From the NCBI RefSeq assembly GCF_910592395.1, contig NC_088317.1, positions 2,790,001 through 2,854,000 of the forward strand: DNA of 64,000 bases. Reading direction: 5' to 3'. Shown here in pieces: positions 1 to 13,100 of the stretch. Numbering within the stretch: the stretch's first letter is position 1; each line of letters begins with the position of its first letter. Under the pieces are notes generated by a model that made no database searches, was not told where the DNA came from, and saw only the letters and a list, made by a program, of their open reading frames with translations. A program made the translations under genes and the position numbers. Source of the DNA: Lineus longissimus. Its lineage: Eukaryota > Nemertea > Pilidiophora > Heteronemertea > Lineidae.

Positions 1-879
1 GCTCTATACGCGGATATCACCTAATTGTGTTCGGTCTGCAATTTCCAAAATGTCATTATGTTTCACCATAATAGTAATGAAACCATGGTAATCCATGACA
101 GCATTTATGAAAAATCATTCGATGAAATCAGTAATTTTGGAATGATATCAATTACGGATGTTTGTTTAACCATTGATTACCAAAATGTCACCGCGTTCAA
201 ATTTCACGATTGCCATCGTAGCTTTCGGAATCTGGTGATGACAATAGCTTTATTTAGCATGAAAGTCAACAAAGTCTGTTTGAAAGCATTGTTCTGAAAT
301 GACAGTTTATATAATGTGTGGGCTGAGGGACACTGTCATCAAACTACGCAAATAGTAACTTAAGAAACACGCTCGGGGCAGAATGGCACACCCATTCGCA
401 CATGTGACCAAGTCATCACAAATATTTATAGGCGCCTTTGTATTCTCAAGAAGACACTGTGGTCTAGTGGCTCAGGCTCCAAGCTATTGGTCAAGAAGCA
501 TATCTCTATCTTTAAGACTGGCCTTACTCCACCATGGTATATGTTACTGCAGTGCTGACAGAGCAACAAGTCTAAGGTCTACTGGAAGTCACAGTGAAGA
601 AGGTCGAAGCACAAGCCGAGGTAACATTTGGCCAAATTCAATCTATCACCCCCACTGGAAATCTAATTCAGAACCTTCAACATTTCTGCTTAGACCACTG
701 ATTGCCGAGTACAATAATGTGATTTCTACCCTCATTACTGGTCAGCAATTGACTGGTAATGAATGGTAGGCCACGGAAAACTCATAGGGGGTCCATTTAT
801 TCTTCTTTCTGGACCACATCAGATACACAAGACATCTATTTTGACACATACTGTACATTCCACTCTGATCATTGCTTAC
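1..879 (-). other. Arrestin intron 4, partial
   Basis: Downstream of the donor at 879-878 to the window edge I see no arrestin-like exon and no recognisable mobile element. The open frames here (for example 383-769 on the plus strand) have no family resemblance. Confidence 0.7.
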
Positions 880-1121
880 CTCAAAGAAAAACGGGAACGC
901 ATTTTCTCCGAGTTTCTTAATAAGTCGTTCCTGTAATCTTGTAAGAGGGCGCTGGTGTTCAGGTTTCGTTGGATAGACCTGCATCGATGCCAAAAATAGA
1001 TCCTTTCGGAATGTGAGCCCGAGTACGTCCAGATCTTCCCTGCCATATCGGAACGCTGCGAGAATGTGAGCATAGACTTTGCGATCTTTGAGATACTCTG
1101 GGTCCAATAGCACCACACCAT
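880..1121 (-). CDS. ARRB: Arrestin coding exon 4
   Basis: Acceptor gtctttcag|ATGGTGTG and donor TTTGAG|gtaagc. Encodes [19 protein letters not shown] through the finger loop to [14 protein letters not shown] and the end of the exon at FFFE. It combines sequence that I recall being split between two exons in vertebrate ARRB genes. The next exon (V-P-x...) is not in the remaining 879 bases and must lie outside the window. Confidence 0.96.
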
Positions 1122-4100
1122 CTGAAAGACATGAAATGAAACAGAAATTACAATGAGATGGCATGAATTCATATCTACTAGCATATACCCATGGAGCGGG
1201 CAAAGTTGAAATGTAATATACATTAGTTAAATGGGCACGATGATTGAGCTACATTAAATTTCTAACGTTACTGAAGTTTTATTAAAGGTTAAACACGAAA
1301 TTAACTGCATTTAGGGACTTATTGCTGCTATCTACATGCAACCCCCAATAGATTGATTGGAGTACGCTATTTTGCACAATGCGTTGAGACCAGTGACAGC
1401 AGGTCCTGTTCCAAATAAGGCCCTCACATATTAGGCATATCACTGTGACCTATGCCACTGTCGGACCAAAGCCAGGCGCATGGAGAGATGCAGAACGCAT
1501 TTCAAACTGACAACATCAGTCAGTAAAGAATAAAACAAAGAGCAAGCGCTGGCCACTGTACATATTTTGTCCATCCTGGCATAACTGTTTATTGATACCC
1601 TGACTACATGTTCCGGTAGGCCACTCTGCAGAATTTGCCTTATCACTCAGGTCAGTGTTTCTCGAATAGAACTAAAATAGAACAGGCTAATCATTAATCT
1701 CCCTGCTAATACCCTGCACCATGGACCAGGTTGTATAGCACTACATACGTGCTGGAAGCTAATACTGATGTGGCAGGGAGAATATGCGTGAAGTTTGTGC
1801 ATGCTTTTGAGAATGAGCGGAGCTCTCCAGTCGACGTGCTCTCTGAAAAGTTGTTATTTGTTATTTCTAAAACCATGAAGATGTTCGACGTATGACACCC
1901 TCAGTGACACTCTTACTTATGATCCACACCTACGAAACCAAAAGTTGCAAGAATTCGACGCATTTTCGAGGCCCAATTTTGAAACAAAAATCGCCTCCTA
2001 TTTAGCGGCCACAACGCGCATTATAGTATAGATACTATTAAAGCAACAGACTGGCACTCACAGCTGGTGACTGCCGGAATCTATGATCCTCAAACCTGTG
2101 CCCATATGTAGCTCATGGTCCAGTGTGCTGTACCTCCCTCTGTTGATCGAAAAAAATTCTGATAAAGATGCTTTTGATGGAGAAATGACCTTTGGCTTTC
2201 ACTTTTGGTTCATTCCGAGTACTTCCGATGTTTGCCGATCGATCAGCAGCGTACAGGGCAGAGACATGTATTCATCCACGACCGGAAGTGTGGCACAGTC
2301 ACATAGAGCTTATCAAAATGTCAAGTTGTGGTAAATACATGGCTGGGATGGACCAAAGTGGAATTAATTCTCAATCTGTGGTTGATTCTTAATCTACAGA
2401 GTCAGGCCATCACAGAAATATGCTTTTTGATAATATATTTAAGAAAATGTGGTCTCACTGGTCAGTTTAGAACTTGTTGTAGTTGATACTACCTTTGCAC
2501 AAGTCCCCCAGCAAAGGCCTGCTTTCTCTCATCCATGTCTTTCAGAGATATAACGGGATACATCTCCTATAGCCTAATAATGTCACCTATAAATTAACTA
2601 CTGGTGCTATCAAACGAGGAGTTTCACAGACTAGTGGTTCACACTGATAGCTACCACGCACTTTGGCCGGCGGTTCCTGCTGTTAGTCGAAACCAAGCTG
2701 AAGACAATCACCTGATTAAAGCGAGGAAGAACATCCTAATGGGGATATTCATCATTCACATGACCCCAATTATTGCTAGTCTGGCTGGTCACCTGTGGTA
2801 CCCAGACTAACCCCGCTAACCCTGGCAATAAAACCCCGCTCCTCTAATGACATAAGACTGCTCAGTCTACACACGAATGCCTTGTCAACAGCTCATTGGT
2901 CAAAACCACTAATCTGCTGGGATATGATCATGCCAATTATCGAACAAAGTGAGGAAGTGGTCAGGTGAACAGAAGGTGACACACCAGATGAGGCAAGTTG
3001 ATAGCATCACTTCGAAGGAGGCCAAGCAGAGAAGCATCTTTGGTGAAAGAAATCACCATCATCGCATTATTGATGCAAGTCAATACCAAAAGCCTTCCCA
3101 ATATCAATAGAGCCTCTCCTGTCAAAGAAACCAGCCTCATTTCAGCAAACTGGCTGATTTACTGGGTCCGATCTCCAGCCACAATGCTTGTCTAGCGACC
3201 TCCACTAACAGATCAATCAACTGTTGTGGTACCTACCGCGGTCAATGGGGCGATTTCAGCTGAAGCGTTAGCCAGGCTACTATAATGAACTTAGCTGAGT
3301 TGCCACTTTATATACCTTTCACTGCAAAGAAGCTTCCAAATGTGCAGTTGCCATTGACTGATGTTTTCTATGGAAATGATATTTTTCAGTTTATTCATGT
3401 CATCCCATTTGGGTAATGTGACAGATATGAATGCACTTACTGGTAAATTCTGTCACGGACGCCCAACCCATTTGAGTAATGACAACACTTCTATTCAGTC
3501 AGGAACTTTTGCCGCTTTGGGAGGTTTGCAATCCTTCCAAATGGAAGACCACACTGAGTTTCTTGCCATGCCAAGTAACTGGCGAAAGAAGCACATGGTG
3601 ATATAGTCTGAATAATCTGCACCTTTAGCACTGTGCCATACCCTTTTGGCTGCAAAGATCTACCTCAATGTACAGTCTAAATAACACCTGGGACTCTCCA
3701 GATCCTCAACCCTGTGGAGTTAATAAATCATGTTTGATACCCAAATTTGATATTCCAGCCAAACAAAATCAGATTAACAGCGTGGAACCAGAATCGTTCG
3801 CCTTCATATCCTGGTTCACTTTCAACCAATCGATATACCAATAGTCTTGCCTTTATGGACACAGCTCAAAGCTGTAATCGATAGTCTAGTGACGCAACCA
3901 ACAGGCAGGGACTGAGAAGGTTTATGTTTTTGATGTTTCTCTGCTTAAGATACCACTGGAATGGAAAGAACAAACCTTCAGCAGCGAAATGGGATATTTC
4001 GTCTGTAGCCAAGTGAAAATTATCAAATTCGCAAAACTTTAGCAACTTGAAAATGTCAAGGGATTCCTTACTGTAATGTTAATGCTCAGGATGTAGGCTA

Positions 4101-7100
4101 CTTGATGTCAAGGGATTCCTCACTGTAATGTTAATGCTCAGGATGTAGGCTACTTGATGTCAAGGGATTCAAGGGATTCCTTACTGTAATGTTAATGCTC
4201 AGGATGTAGGCTAATTGAGGGTTTGATCAACATAGAACTCAGCAGCAACCTCGGAGACATAACGGGCTCATTTCACTCATCATGCTTATTCTATTACACA
4301 GCAGTAAATCTCCTTAGCATGCAATTCTACCTTACCATGGCGACAACGCCACACTTCCCATTATCCAAATATTGCATGTTTCTGTCAATTACCAGCTACC
4401 CAATACCAGCTATGGATCCACCACCTGAATCCAGGCTCCATAGGGAATAGCGTGACAATCAGAATAGGTTTTAGGCAACATCTTCTTTCTACCATTCAGT
4501 ACTGGCAGGCTTTTAAGAAGAGTTCATCTGATTTGAATATCAATTACTGCAGTGAAGTCATTCCCTGGCTGATTGATCCGTTGATATCCAGCATCCATTC
4601 CTCGTGGTATCAGTTTACACACAGACCGTTCAGAACCACCATAGTCGCAATCAATCATACTCGAGTCTAATTCAAAGTTTTCCAAGGGCAATGCAAACTC
4701 TGCAAACAACAAATATTGAGCAAACAAAAACTAATACAAATCTAATACGCAGCAGGCAGCAGTCTATGGCCAGGCATACACTGTGGCTAATAGAGAGGTG
4801 TCTGCTAACTGAGGTTCCCCTGTATCATGTTTCTGTCTGAATGATACAAAGCTATCTCTTTAGAAAAATGTCATCTTTTCGCCCATCTCTGTTTGAACTG
4901 ACACATCAATCCCCGAGGGGTCGTGATTTAGCAGTGTTTATTCTTCCTGTCCTCCACTTCTGTTTGCTGACTGCTATTCTCGGCTAGCCGGGAGGCAGTT
5001 CGGAGCTTGCATCATGGAGAAAAACATTTCTGTTGAAAAGGTTCAACTCAAGTTTTTAGAATCTGCTTGCTGCCATAGTGATCTCCTCTTCATGTATTTA
5101 CCCCTCTACTTCACACTTATTGATAACCTGTCATTTCTGCCTCTCGTAACTCACAAGATCAGCAGCTGTGGCCAAGGGCGACTACGCCCAAGACTTCAAA
5201 TCATAGATGGGATCGGTGCCTTGGGCAAAAAGGAATAGTTATGTGAACACACATTCTTCTACAGGTACCTGGTTGCAGTTACATCTTAATAGAAAGTTGA
5301 AGTCTTCTGATATATCAGCACATGCCTTGACCACTTACAGCTCTGGCACTACCCCGTTCCTTGTATAACTAGCCTGTTACCTCATGCACGGGCTCAGTCA
5401 ATCTGATAGAAAACCAATGATTAGTGCAACCATATTAGGCTGAGATCAGTATCGTAGCGACTGATACCAAGATATTCCCGAGGCCAATCTTACAACGCCA
5501 GCTCTTAAAGCCATTGTGAAGACATTAGGCATTCAACAGAAGCAATCATATACCGGAATATTCTGCCATGGTGAAACATTTGAGCAGACGTTTTTGGAAG
5601 AACAGAACTGACAAGTTACCATGCTTCGCATGACAATGACATATTTAGAAGTCAGCATTATCAGTGTTCTTTTGTTGTTTTCAGGCATAATCCTTTTGGT
5701 CAATCACTTAGTTTGTCTCAATCTTGGTGACACAATGAGGACCTGAAATGACTTGTTATACATTCGTTCACACAAAGTATACCAGGTACACATTTAGCAA
5801 ATGTTTTATCACACACAGCCGCACAAAGACTGTGAGGACATCACTGATATTAGAAATGGTTCTGTTTTGAAGAAGCCTGGTGAATACAATCAGAAGCAGG
5901 AGTATCCACGTAAATAGTGATAGCATGATTAAAGAACTTTCAGGATACCTCAAAGGGTTTCCGCCAGGATTAAATTTGAGGGGGAGCAAAAACATTTTTT
6001 TTTTCTAAAATTTTTTTTTTCTTTAAAAGGGTACATGACCAATCCTGAGACGTTTTTTTTGCCCTGAAACTGCTACAATTGGCTCCCAAATGCTCTTATT
6101 TTACATATCGAATCATGAAAATTACTCATTTGACAGTAAAACAAACTTTAGTGCTCAAAATTAAGGGGGGATATCCCCCCTTGAAATATTTTAGGGGGGA
6201 TGAATCCCCCCATCCCCCCCTCTGGCGGAAACCCTGCCCCACCCTAAGAGAGAACAACTTTATCAGTTGAGCTGCCAAAGACTGATAAGGGCAATTCTGC
6301 TTCCACAAACCCTGTCTGTACCCAAGAAACATATACAGTCACTCAAATGGTTCAGTCACAACAACTTCAGATTGGCTTCATCAGATACGAGCACCACATT
6401 ACGCACTGAAAGGAAGTTTTTCAGAAGGGCTGGTGTTTAAGCAGACATCATCATCAGAGATGGAGAAGAAAGAAATAACAGATCTCCATCCTACCACGGT
6501 TTGACATGAGTTAGTCTTGCTGCTGTTTTGTTATAGTTTGTCCCAAAAAAACATGATTTCGCCATCAGATGTAAACACATCACCTTTGCAATGTAGACAC
6601 TAGCCACCATAACAAAAACTGTCTGAAACCTTCCCTAGGTAATCGTGCCCAGGGCAATATTTGCGGTACACGACTAGGAGCTATGACAAACCTGTAACAT
6701 ACCAGTCCCTGGAGACTTAACAAGAAGTACCAACAAAGACGACAGTCCCAGGGGAGCCAATCCTACAGACAACCCTTGGGTTACCAAAGTTACAGACCTG
6801 GATCACTGAATAAATAAGGATGACATTATGAAAAGCTGACAGGAACTATTAAAGCAGTATCTTCTCCCAGGGGAGGCACAGCCATGACAACTTATCCCCC
6901 CCAATTGGCTTCATTGTGTTCCCTAGTATACCTGTTTTTTTCTCCGGATACCATCATTTCCCAAGGAATGGACTGATCAGAGACTGACCAACTCACTCAC
7001 TCATCACCCCTTCAATAGGGATGCAATTAGGTTGCGTTTGTTACTTTTAGTAGGTAATGGGATGTGTTTTGTCAGCAGTAGCCCAGCAGGCAATGAAATA

Positions 7101-10100
7101 ACAATTCAACTTGAAGCGCATCCTCCGGTTGGCTGGTGGTGACCAGAAATAGGACTGAACGAGCCCCCATTGCAAGAAACACACACAGCAGCGTTCCCAA
7201 CTCAGTAGTTATACCCAGGTATGAGCCAAGTTTTCCTTCCGCTGAATATTCAGTTAAGCGATCAGCTTTGTACAAAATGCAGCTGAAGCCACCGCTGTTA
7301 ACCTAACCACCATTTTTAATTTGGACACAATAATGGGTCTACAGACCACTTTATTTCGTTACGGCCTCAGATTTATGGTTTGTTAACGGTTCTCTGCCAC
7401 AACACGGAAGCTATAGTATTGCTTAACGCAGAAGAAGAGGAAGTAGAATTTGGACACAAAGCCACTCCAAACTGGTCACATCTGTCCGGTCTACCAACTG
7501 CCCAACCGATTAATCAATCGGCTAATGAGGCAAACCTAGACCGCTAGTGTCATTAGGGATTGCTCCCAGGGTTTGGCCGTTGAAAGGATTCGGTTGTACG
7601 CTTGGAACGAAAGCGGATCAATCAATGCCCGCCACGGCAGACAAGCTGTGGTGGTTCTGTCAGGGTTTAAAATCGCTCAGAGGAAATTAACAAGAAATCA
7701 TAGTCCTTCTCAAGGAATTATAGCATTCAGGATGAAGAAGGTCACTGGTCCATGGCGGCCGCCATTATCTTTCATAAAAGCTTACCAACCAGATAAGACC
7801 ACTGCAATCACAGCTGAACAAGATTACCTTCTGGCATTTCGATATGTCAAACGACCACAAATCAGACTGAAAACGCCCAACTTACTGTTCAATGAAGAGG
7901 TTTATTCTTACACCAGATTTGTCCTTGGTGTGTTTTCTTGTAAGCAGTCTTTGCTATCCGACATGATCTCATGCTGAATATAGATTGACCTTGGATCTGA
8001 TGGATATGTTATACGGAAAACTTACAGGAATACTAAATGACATTTCCGCCAAATCAATAATTTGAGTAAATATCAACGACACTTGGTTAACGTGCAGTGA
8101 GTGTGTGAAATGAAATGCTGAATCCGATTGAGCAATGTGCAACAAGACTGAGCTCAAGGATACTGGACTAAGGACAAGTGCCTGGATTTAGCGATAAATT
8201 TGTCATAAACAGGTGACAAAAAATCTATCACAGCCTTAACTGTCAAAGCAACACATCCAACTTGTGAACATGATGTGCTGACAAAAATTCTGTAGTCGTT
8301 AGCTGTCAAGGGAAGACATTAGTATGAAAATAATGTTCAGCATTGAAGTAAATGGATGAAGGGTAGGAATCTGCTGAAGCTAGATTATGAAACCAAGGTC
8401 ACCAGTGCTATGGAAGTGATTAGTAAATGTCATTTTTTGTGTCAATCAGTAGAGAGAGGTTCCTCATTACCCACGAAGACAAATTCACTCCTTTCGTGTT
8501 CGATTATAAAGAATTCCAAATTTGTGACTCGCTCTACCAAAACTAGGCGCTTGTCGCATCTGAACTTGACAGGTTGATACGGACTTGTTGTTCATTTCCC
8601 TATTGTAGACCTTTTGTGAAATGTGACCAAATCAGTTTGTAATAGATTTCACAAAAGGTCTACAATAGGGAAATGAACAACAAGTCCGTATCAACCTGTC
8701 GAGTTCAGATGCGACAAGCGCCTAGTTTTGGTAGAGCGAGTCACATTTGTAATCGTAGTTCTTGAGTGATTCTGAACTGCACTACTATCGCTCGAGTGAA
8801 CATGAACAGAAACAACACAACAACCTTTCAGAACTCATTTTCAAGGAGCTTATGTCAAAATATTCTTAATTGCTCAAAATCCTTCAAATGCCAAAAACAC
8901 CACAAATCTGGAACGTCTTCGAGCTGCTAATGTAGCGATGAAACCCTACCATCGCAATTCACATCGCCACATTAACGGATGGCTGTCTCGCAGTGAATAA
9001 TTCAGCTATCCTGCTTTGTTCAATTTCCGTCAAGCTGAAAGATTCTAATATGATAATGGTCAGAGGGGATAACGTGCAATTAAGAACGCCAGAAATTGCG
9101 CAACTCAATTTGCCAAATAGCTTTCTTACTCTTAAAGAGGATTGGGAGTGATCGGTGAAGCTTGGGGCGGACTTTTTACGACTCTGTAGGAATTTCTTTC
9201 TTTGAGTTAAGGTACAGGCGCACCTCGATCTCAACCACTTGTGGAACTTGAAAATCATTTCATAAATAAGAGTGTCTTTAGGAACTGATACCAAAGTAGA
9301 GGTATTGGCTGTCCAACCGATTACCATTGGGTTGGAAGTCAACCTGTGACGATTTCAGGACATGTCACCAGGGTACAATACGGAGTCTCTCTACTCATCC
9401 AAGTGATGGAGAAGGCCACTCTAAGGCCACTCTAAGGTCTTCCAGTTTCTTCCAACATTATATCACAAATCACCTCATATTGTTTATAGAGCTAATAATG
9501 TCCACATTGACCTAAGCTCTCAACTCAAAATTACGATTGCCCAAGACGCCAGTCATGTCCATGGCACCTAATTGCTTCACTCATAAATATGTATCCTTCC
9601 AGACATCCGGGACACTCAATCAGGCTCGCAGCACAATCTGGGATGAAAGGAATACCAAAACAAATCCACCACAGAAACTGGAATAATCAGGAAATATGAT
9701 GGCTACAAATATGTTAAAATCCCACACGATTTGAATTAAAGTATAGCTGTTATTTTCTCCTAAACTAATTAGGATTCGTTTTTTTCCAATTAAGTACTGG
9801 TATATGATAGCAACTCTTCTCTGTAATAGCAAGGGAACAAATATATCTCAGAAACATTATCGTAAATTATTAAATGATCAAATGTCATCCTCTCAGCTGT
9901 TGCCAGATGATCATTTCCCATTTAAACTTTGATATATTATATTCTGAATGATTGATTGCAAAACCTAATTGGCTAATTGGTTTTAACGATTCACAGAGCG
10001 CAACAACAACAGTCTCAGCACATAGTGCTTTTATATGAAATGTGTAGAATCTGCACACAAGTAGATTGGTATAAAACATGTGAAACATACATGTACATGT

Positions 10101-13100
10101 AGTACAACACAAAAGCATTGAGGCATTAATTTAGCAGATTTCATGCATGCATGGAAGCTGAATACACAAGGGTTCAAATCGGGTCTTTTTGTGTTCCAGG
10201 TCATCACACAAGGGGGCACTAGAAGTGCAACTAGCTACCACTGAAAGAAACTACCTAAATCATTTATTTTCAAACATGCCCTATACAATTATACTAAAGT
10301 GCCCCTGAAATGTGCCTCTGAAATTTTGTTTGGTTTGACCTGCCATTATGATCACATGCGACAAAATCTCTCGTTTGTGCATGGTGGTTATCGCTCCTCC
10401 ATACAACAAGAATCAGTGATCGCTGTGATCCATTGTTTATAGCCACAGACAAGCAATCTCCAGCGATCATTATCACAGGTCATAGCAGCAAAAATCCCTC
10501 CTTAGGGCACTCGATGGGTTGAAAGTGTAAGGAGGAACCTACATTTTGTAATCCTAATTTGCACACAATCATACTCATAGCTTCATTACTGAGGCATAAA
10601 CATCTAAATAAAGTTTTCATCAATATCCGCAACCGTCACTAAGCTAAAATTCATAGTGAGAGAACCGAATGGTAGCAGGTACAAGCTTTCCCCGCTCTAA
10701 GACAAATACTACCATTCTTCCTGATATTAACTACCTAACAATCAAATTCTTCTAACTTTTCTTGTTTTACTGACCATAAGCTGGATTTCATTAAGGAAGA
10801 AAGAACAAACATTTTTACATTTTCAACATCGACTTCACAACCATATGATTTGTCACTGTCGTGAAGCAAGACACAACTTGTCTAATGCTGGAAGTTTATT
10901 GGTCCCCAAAACATGATTTTTCTGCAGTGAGTGCTGTTGTTGGGCCTTTAACAAATCTGGCAAGTCCGTATCCCATCCAAAATGTAGTTAGTGGAACCGA
11001 ACAACACTTACCGACTGGATCTGTATGACTTATGTGATCTATAAAATCTCTTTTGCCGAGGTAAGCAGTGATCTGCAACAGAAAAGGGAAACAGAAATGA
11101 TTCATAAGAAACCCAGGCTTACCACAGCACATCAAGTTTCAACATGTTTACTTCTCAATCCCTGAGGGGGTGCACTCTTTTCCACAAGACATCTTGCGTT
11201 CTATTACTTGACAAGGGAGTATAGGGGAATGATACTACCGTCAGTTTCACCAATGAACACTGCGAGGTGAGTTAAACACACGGGCATGCCTTCAGTGATC
11301 CAGGAGACAATCTCCAATATGTGACCTGCTCTACCAAAACTAGGCGCTTGTCGCATCTGAACTTGACAGGTTGATACGGACTTGTTGTTCATTTCCTTAT
11401 TGTAGACCTTTTGTGAAATCTATTACAAACTGATTTGGTTACATTTCACCAACGGTCTACAATAGGGAAATGAACAACAAGTCCGTATCAACCTGTCAAG
11501 TTCAGATGCGACAAGCGCCTAGTTTTGGTAGAGCGAGTCACATATAAACAACTCCTCAGCTTTTGGAGCTACTGATGGTCGAGCTAGAAGCCGCCAGCTG
11601 GGAATTGGGAGACATGAAATCACCGATGTAATGCTTGCAATGTTCTTCAAAACCATTATTCTCATATCGCGACTGCTCTATCAATACTACTACAGGTTAT
11701 TTGCCGATAGTACAAACATCACTCAGCTAATTCTGCAAACATCGCAACATCAAATATGCAGCTATCGTAAATGCAACCATTGATAGCCAATACTACACGT
11801 CCTACACGCTACTTGTATATAATGGCAAACATATGTCAATATTTTCGGTATGATAATATGCAAGGATGATTGTAGCAGCTAGTTTTGCATTCTAAAACAG
11901 GACATCACTGAGTAGGGAAGCCATTGGATTTGGGATGGCTGTGAGTTTTGAAAATCTCCCTTCCTAGCACTGTGAAGTACCATCATGAAGAGCCATAATA
12001 TGCCTAAAACTGTGTTCAGGAGTGCAGAAAACCTGGATGTGAATCACATGAATGACCTACTTGGTAAGTGGGTCACAGTAACCTACATGAACTTTTCTCA
12101 TGGTTAGTGGGTCACAGTGACCTATATGTACTTTGCACATCAAAGTGTGTCATCTCCTGAAAGGTGACCTACTTATGGATCAGTGTGACCCAATAAGGCT
12201 TAGCATAGTCTCTCCACGTGTAATCTGTCAAGGTTGAGTGAATCCCACCCATACATCAGCTCAATGCTTGTCCCTGTTGTTATGGATGGGCTTGGCTGGT
12301 CTACTATTTGTGGAATTGATAACAGTTACCATCTGATCACAAAAGACCGCCATTCACTGGGTTAACGAGGTGACCAGGTCAATTATGAAATTATGCATTA
12401 CATACTGCATCAAAATTGCTCAAGAGCCATCAAAACGTTGTTTGATATCTGGCAAATGGCAGTCTTTAAGTGGAGCAATATCGATAAACATGTCTGTTAC
12501 AATCCCTGCTATACAACTCCACAATTATTTATACTCCGAAACCACAGCACCATTATCCCGCGATCGCGCAATCAACCATCTAAAAATACTCCCTCATGAA
12601 TAATGCATAACTCGTGAGACTAATTTGCATAGACAGCACAACATTAGACGCCATATTTGCGCCGTGGTATAGAATTTATAGCAAAGTAATGTTTCATCAT
12701 GTCTTCAGGTACAGCATCAGGTGGCTCTGGTGTGACATGAATCATGGTTTTAAGTCAAATGGAATCGATAAAGACTAAAGTAATTCTTGATATCGACACA
12801 TTTGGGTTCAATTGGTGGTCATTGCATTTGCAGTTGCCTAGAACCATCACCGAATGTGAGATCGAAGGAAAAATAACATTTGATTAAAGGTAATATAAGA
12901 ATCAATAAAAGCAAGGGCCGTATAACACCATCAAATTTCTCTATCACCCCACTCCCATTATCCAATTTATGATTTCATCTCAAAGTTCACCACGGGATCA
13001 GCAAATTCAATATAATACCCTTGAACTGCAGCGCTGAAGGTTAATTGATCAGTTTCACGTTTCAAAGTAACTCCATTAGGATGGTGCTTTCGGCATTGAT

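Larger units (their letters stand above)
1122..11011 (-). other. Arrestin intron 3 (9.9 kb)
   Basis: Noncoding by position between two confirmed exons. It contains a three-copy tandem repeat (4054-4218), homopolymer and G/C-rich palindromic sequence (5950-6245) and foldback element copy 1 (8523-8745). Elsewhere it is AT-rich with no recognisable gene or RNA. Confidence 0.85.

Noticed and set aside
455-520. Possible tRNA or SINE near GTGGTCTAGTGGCTCAGG
   Set aside because: It resembles an A box, but no B box (GGTTCGANNCC) follows at the right distance and the arms do not fold.
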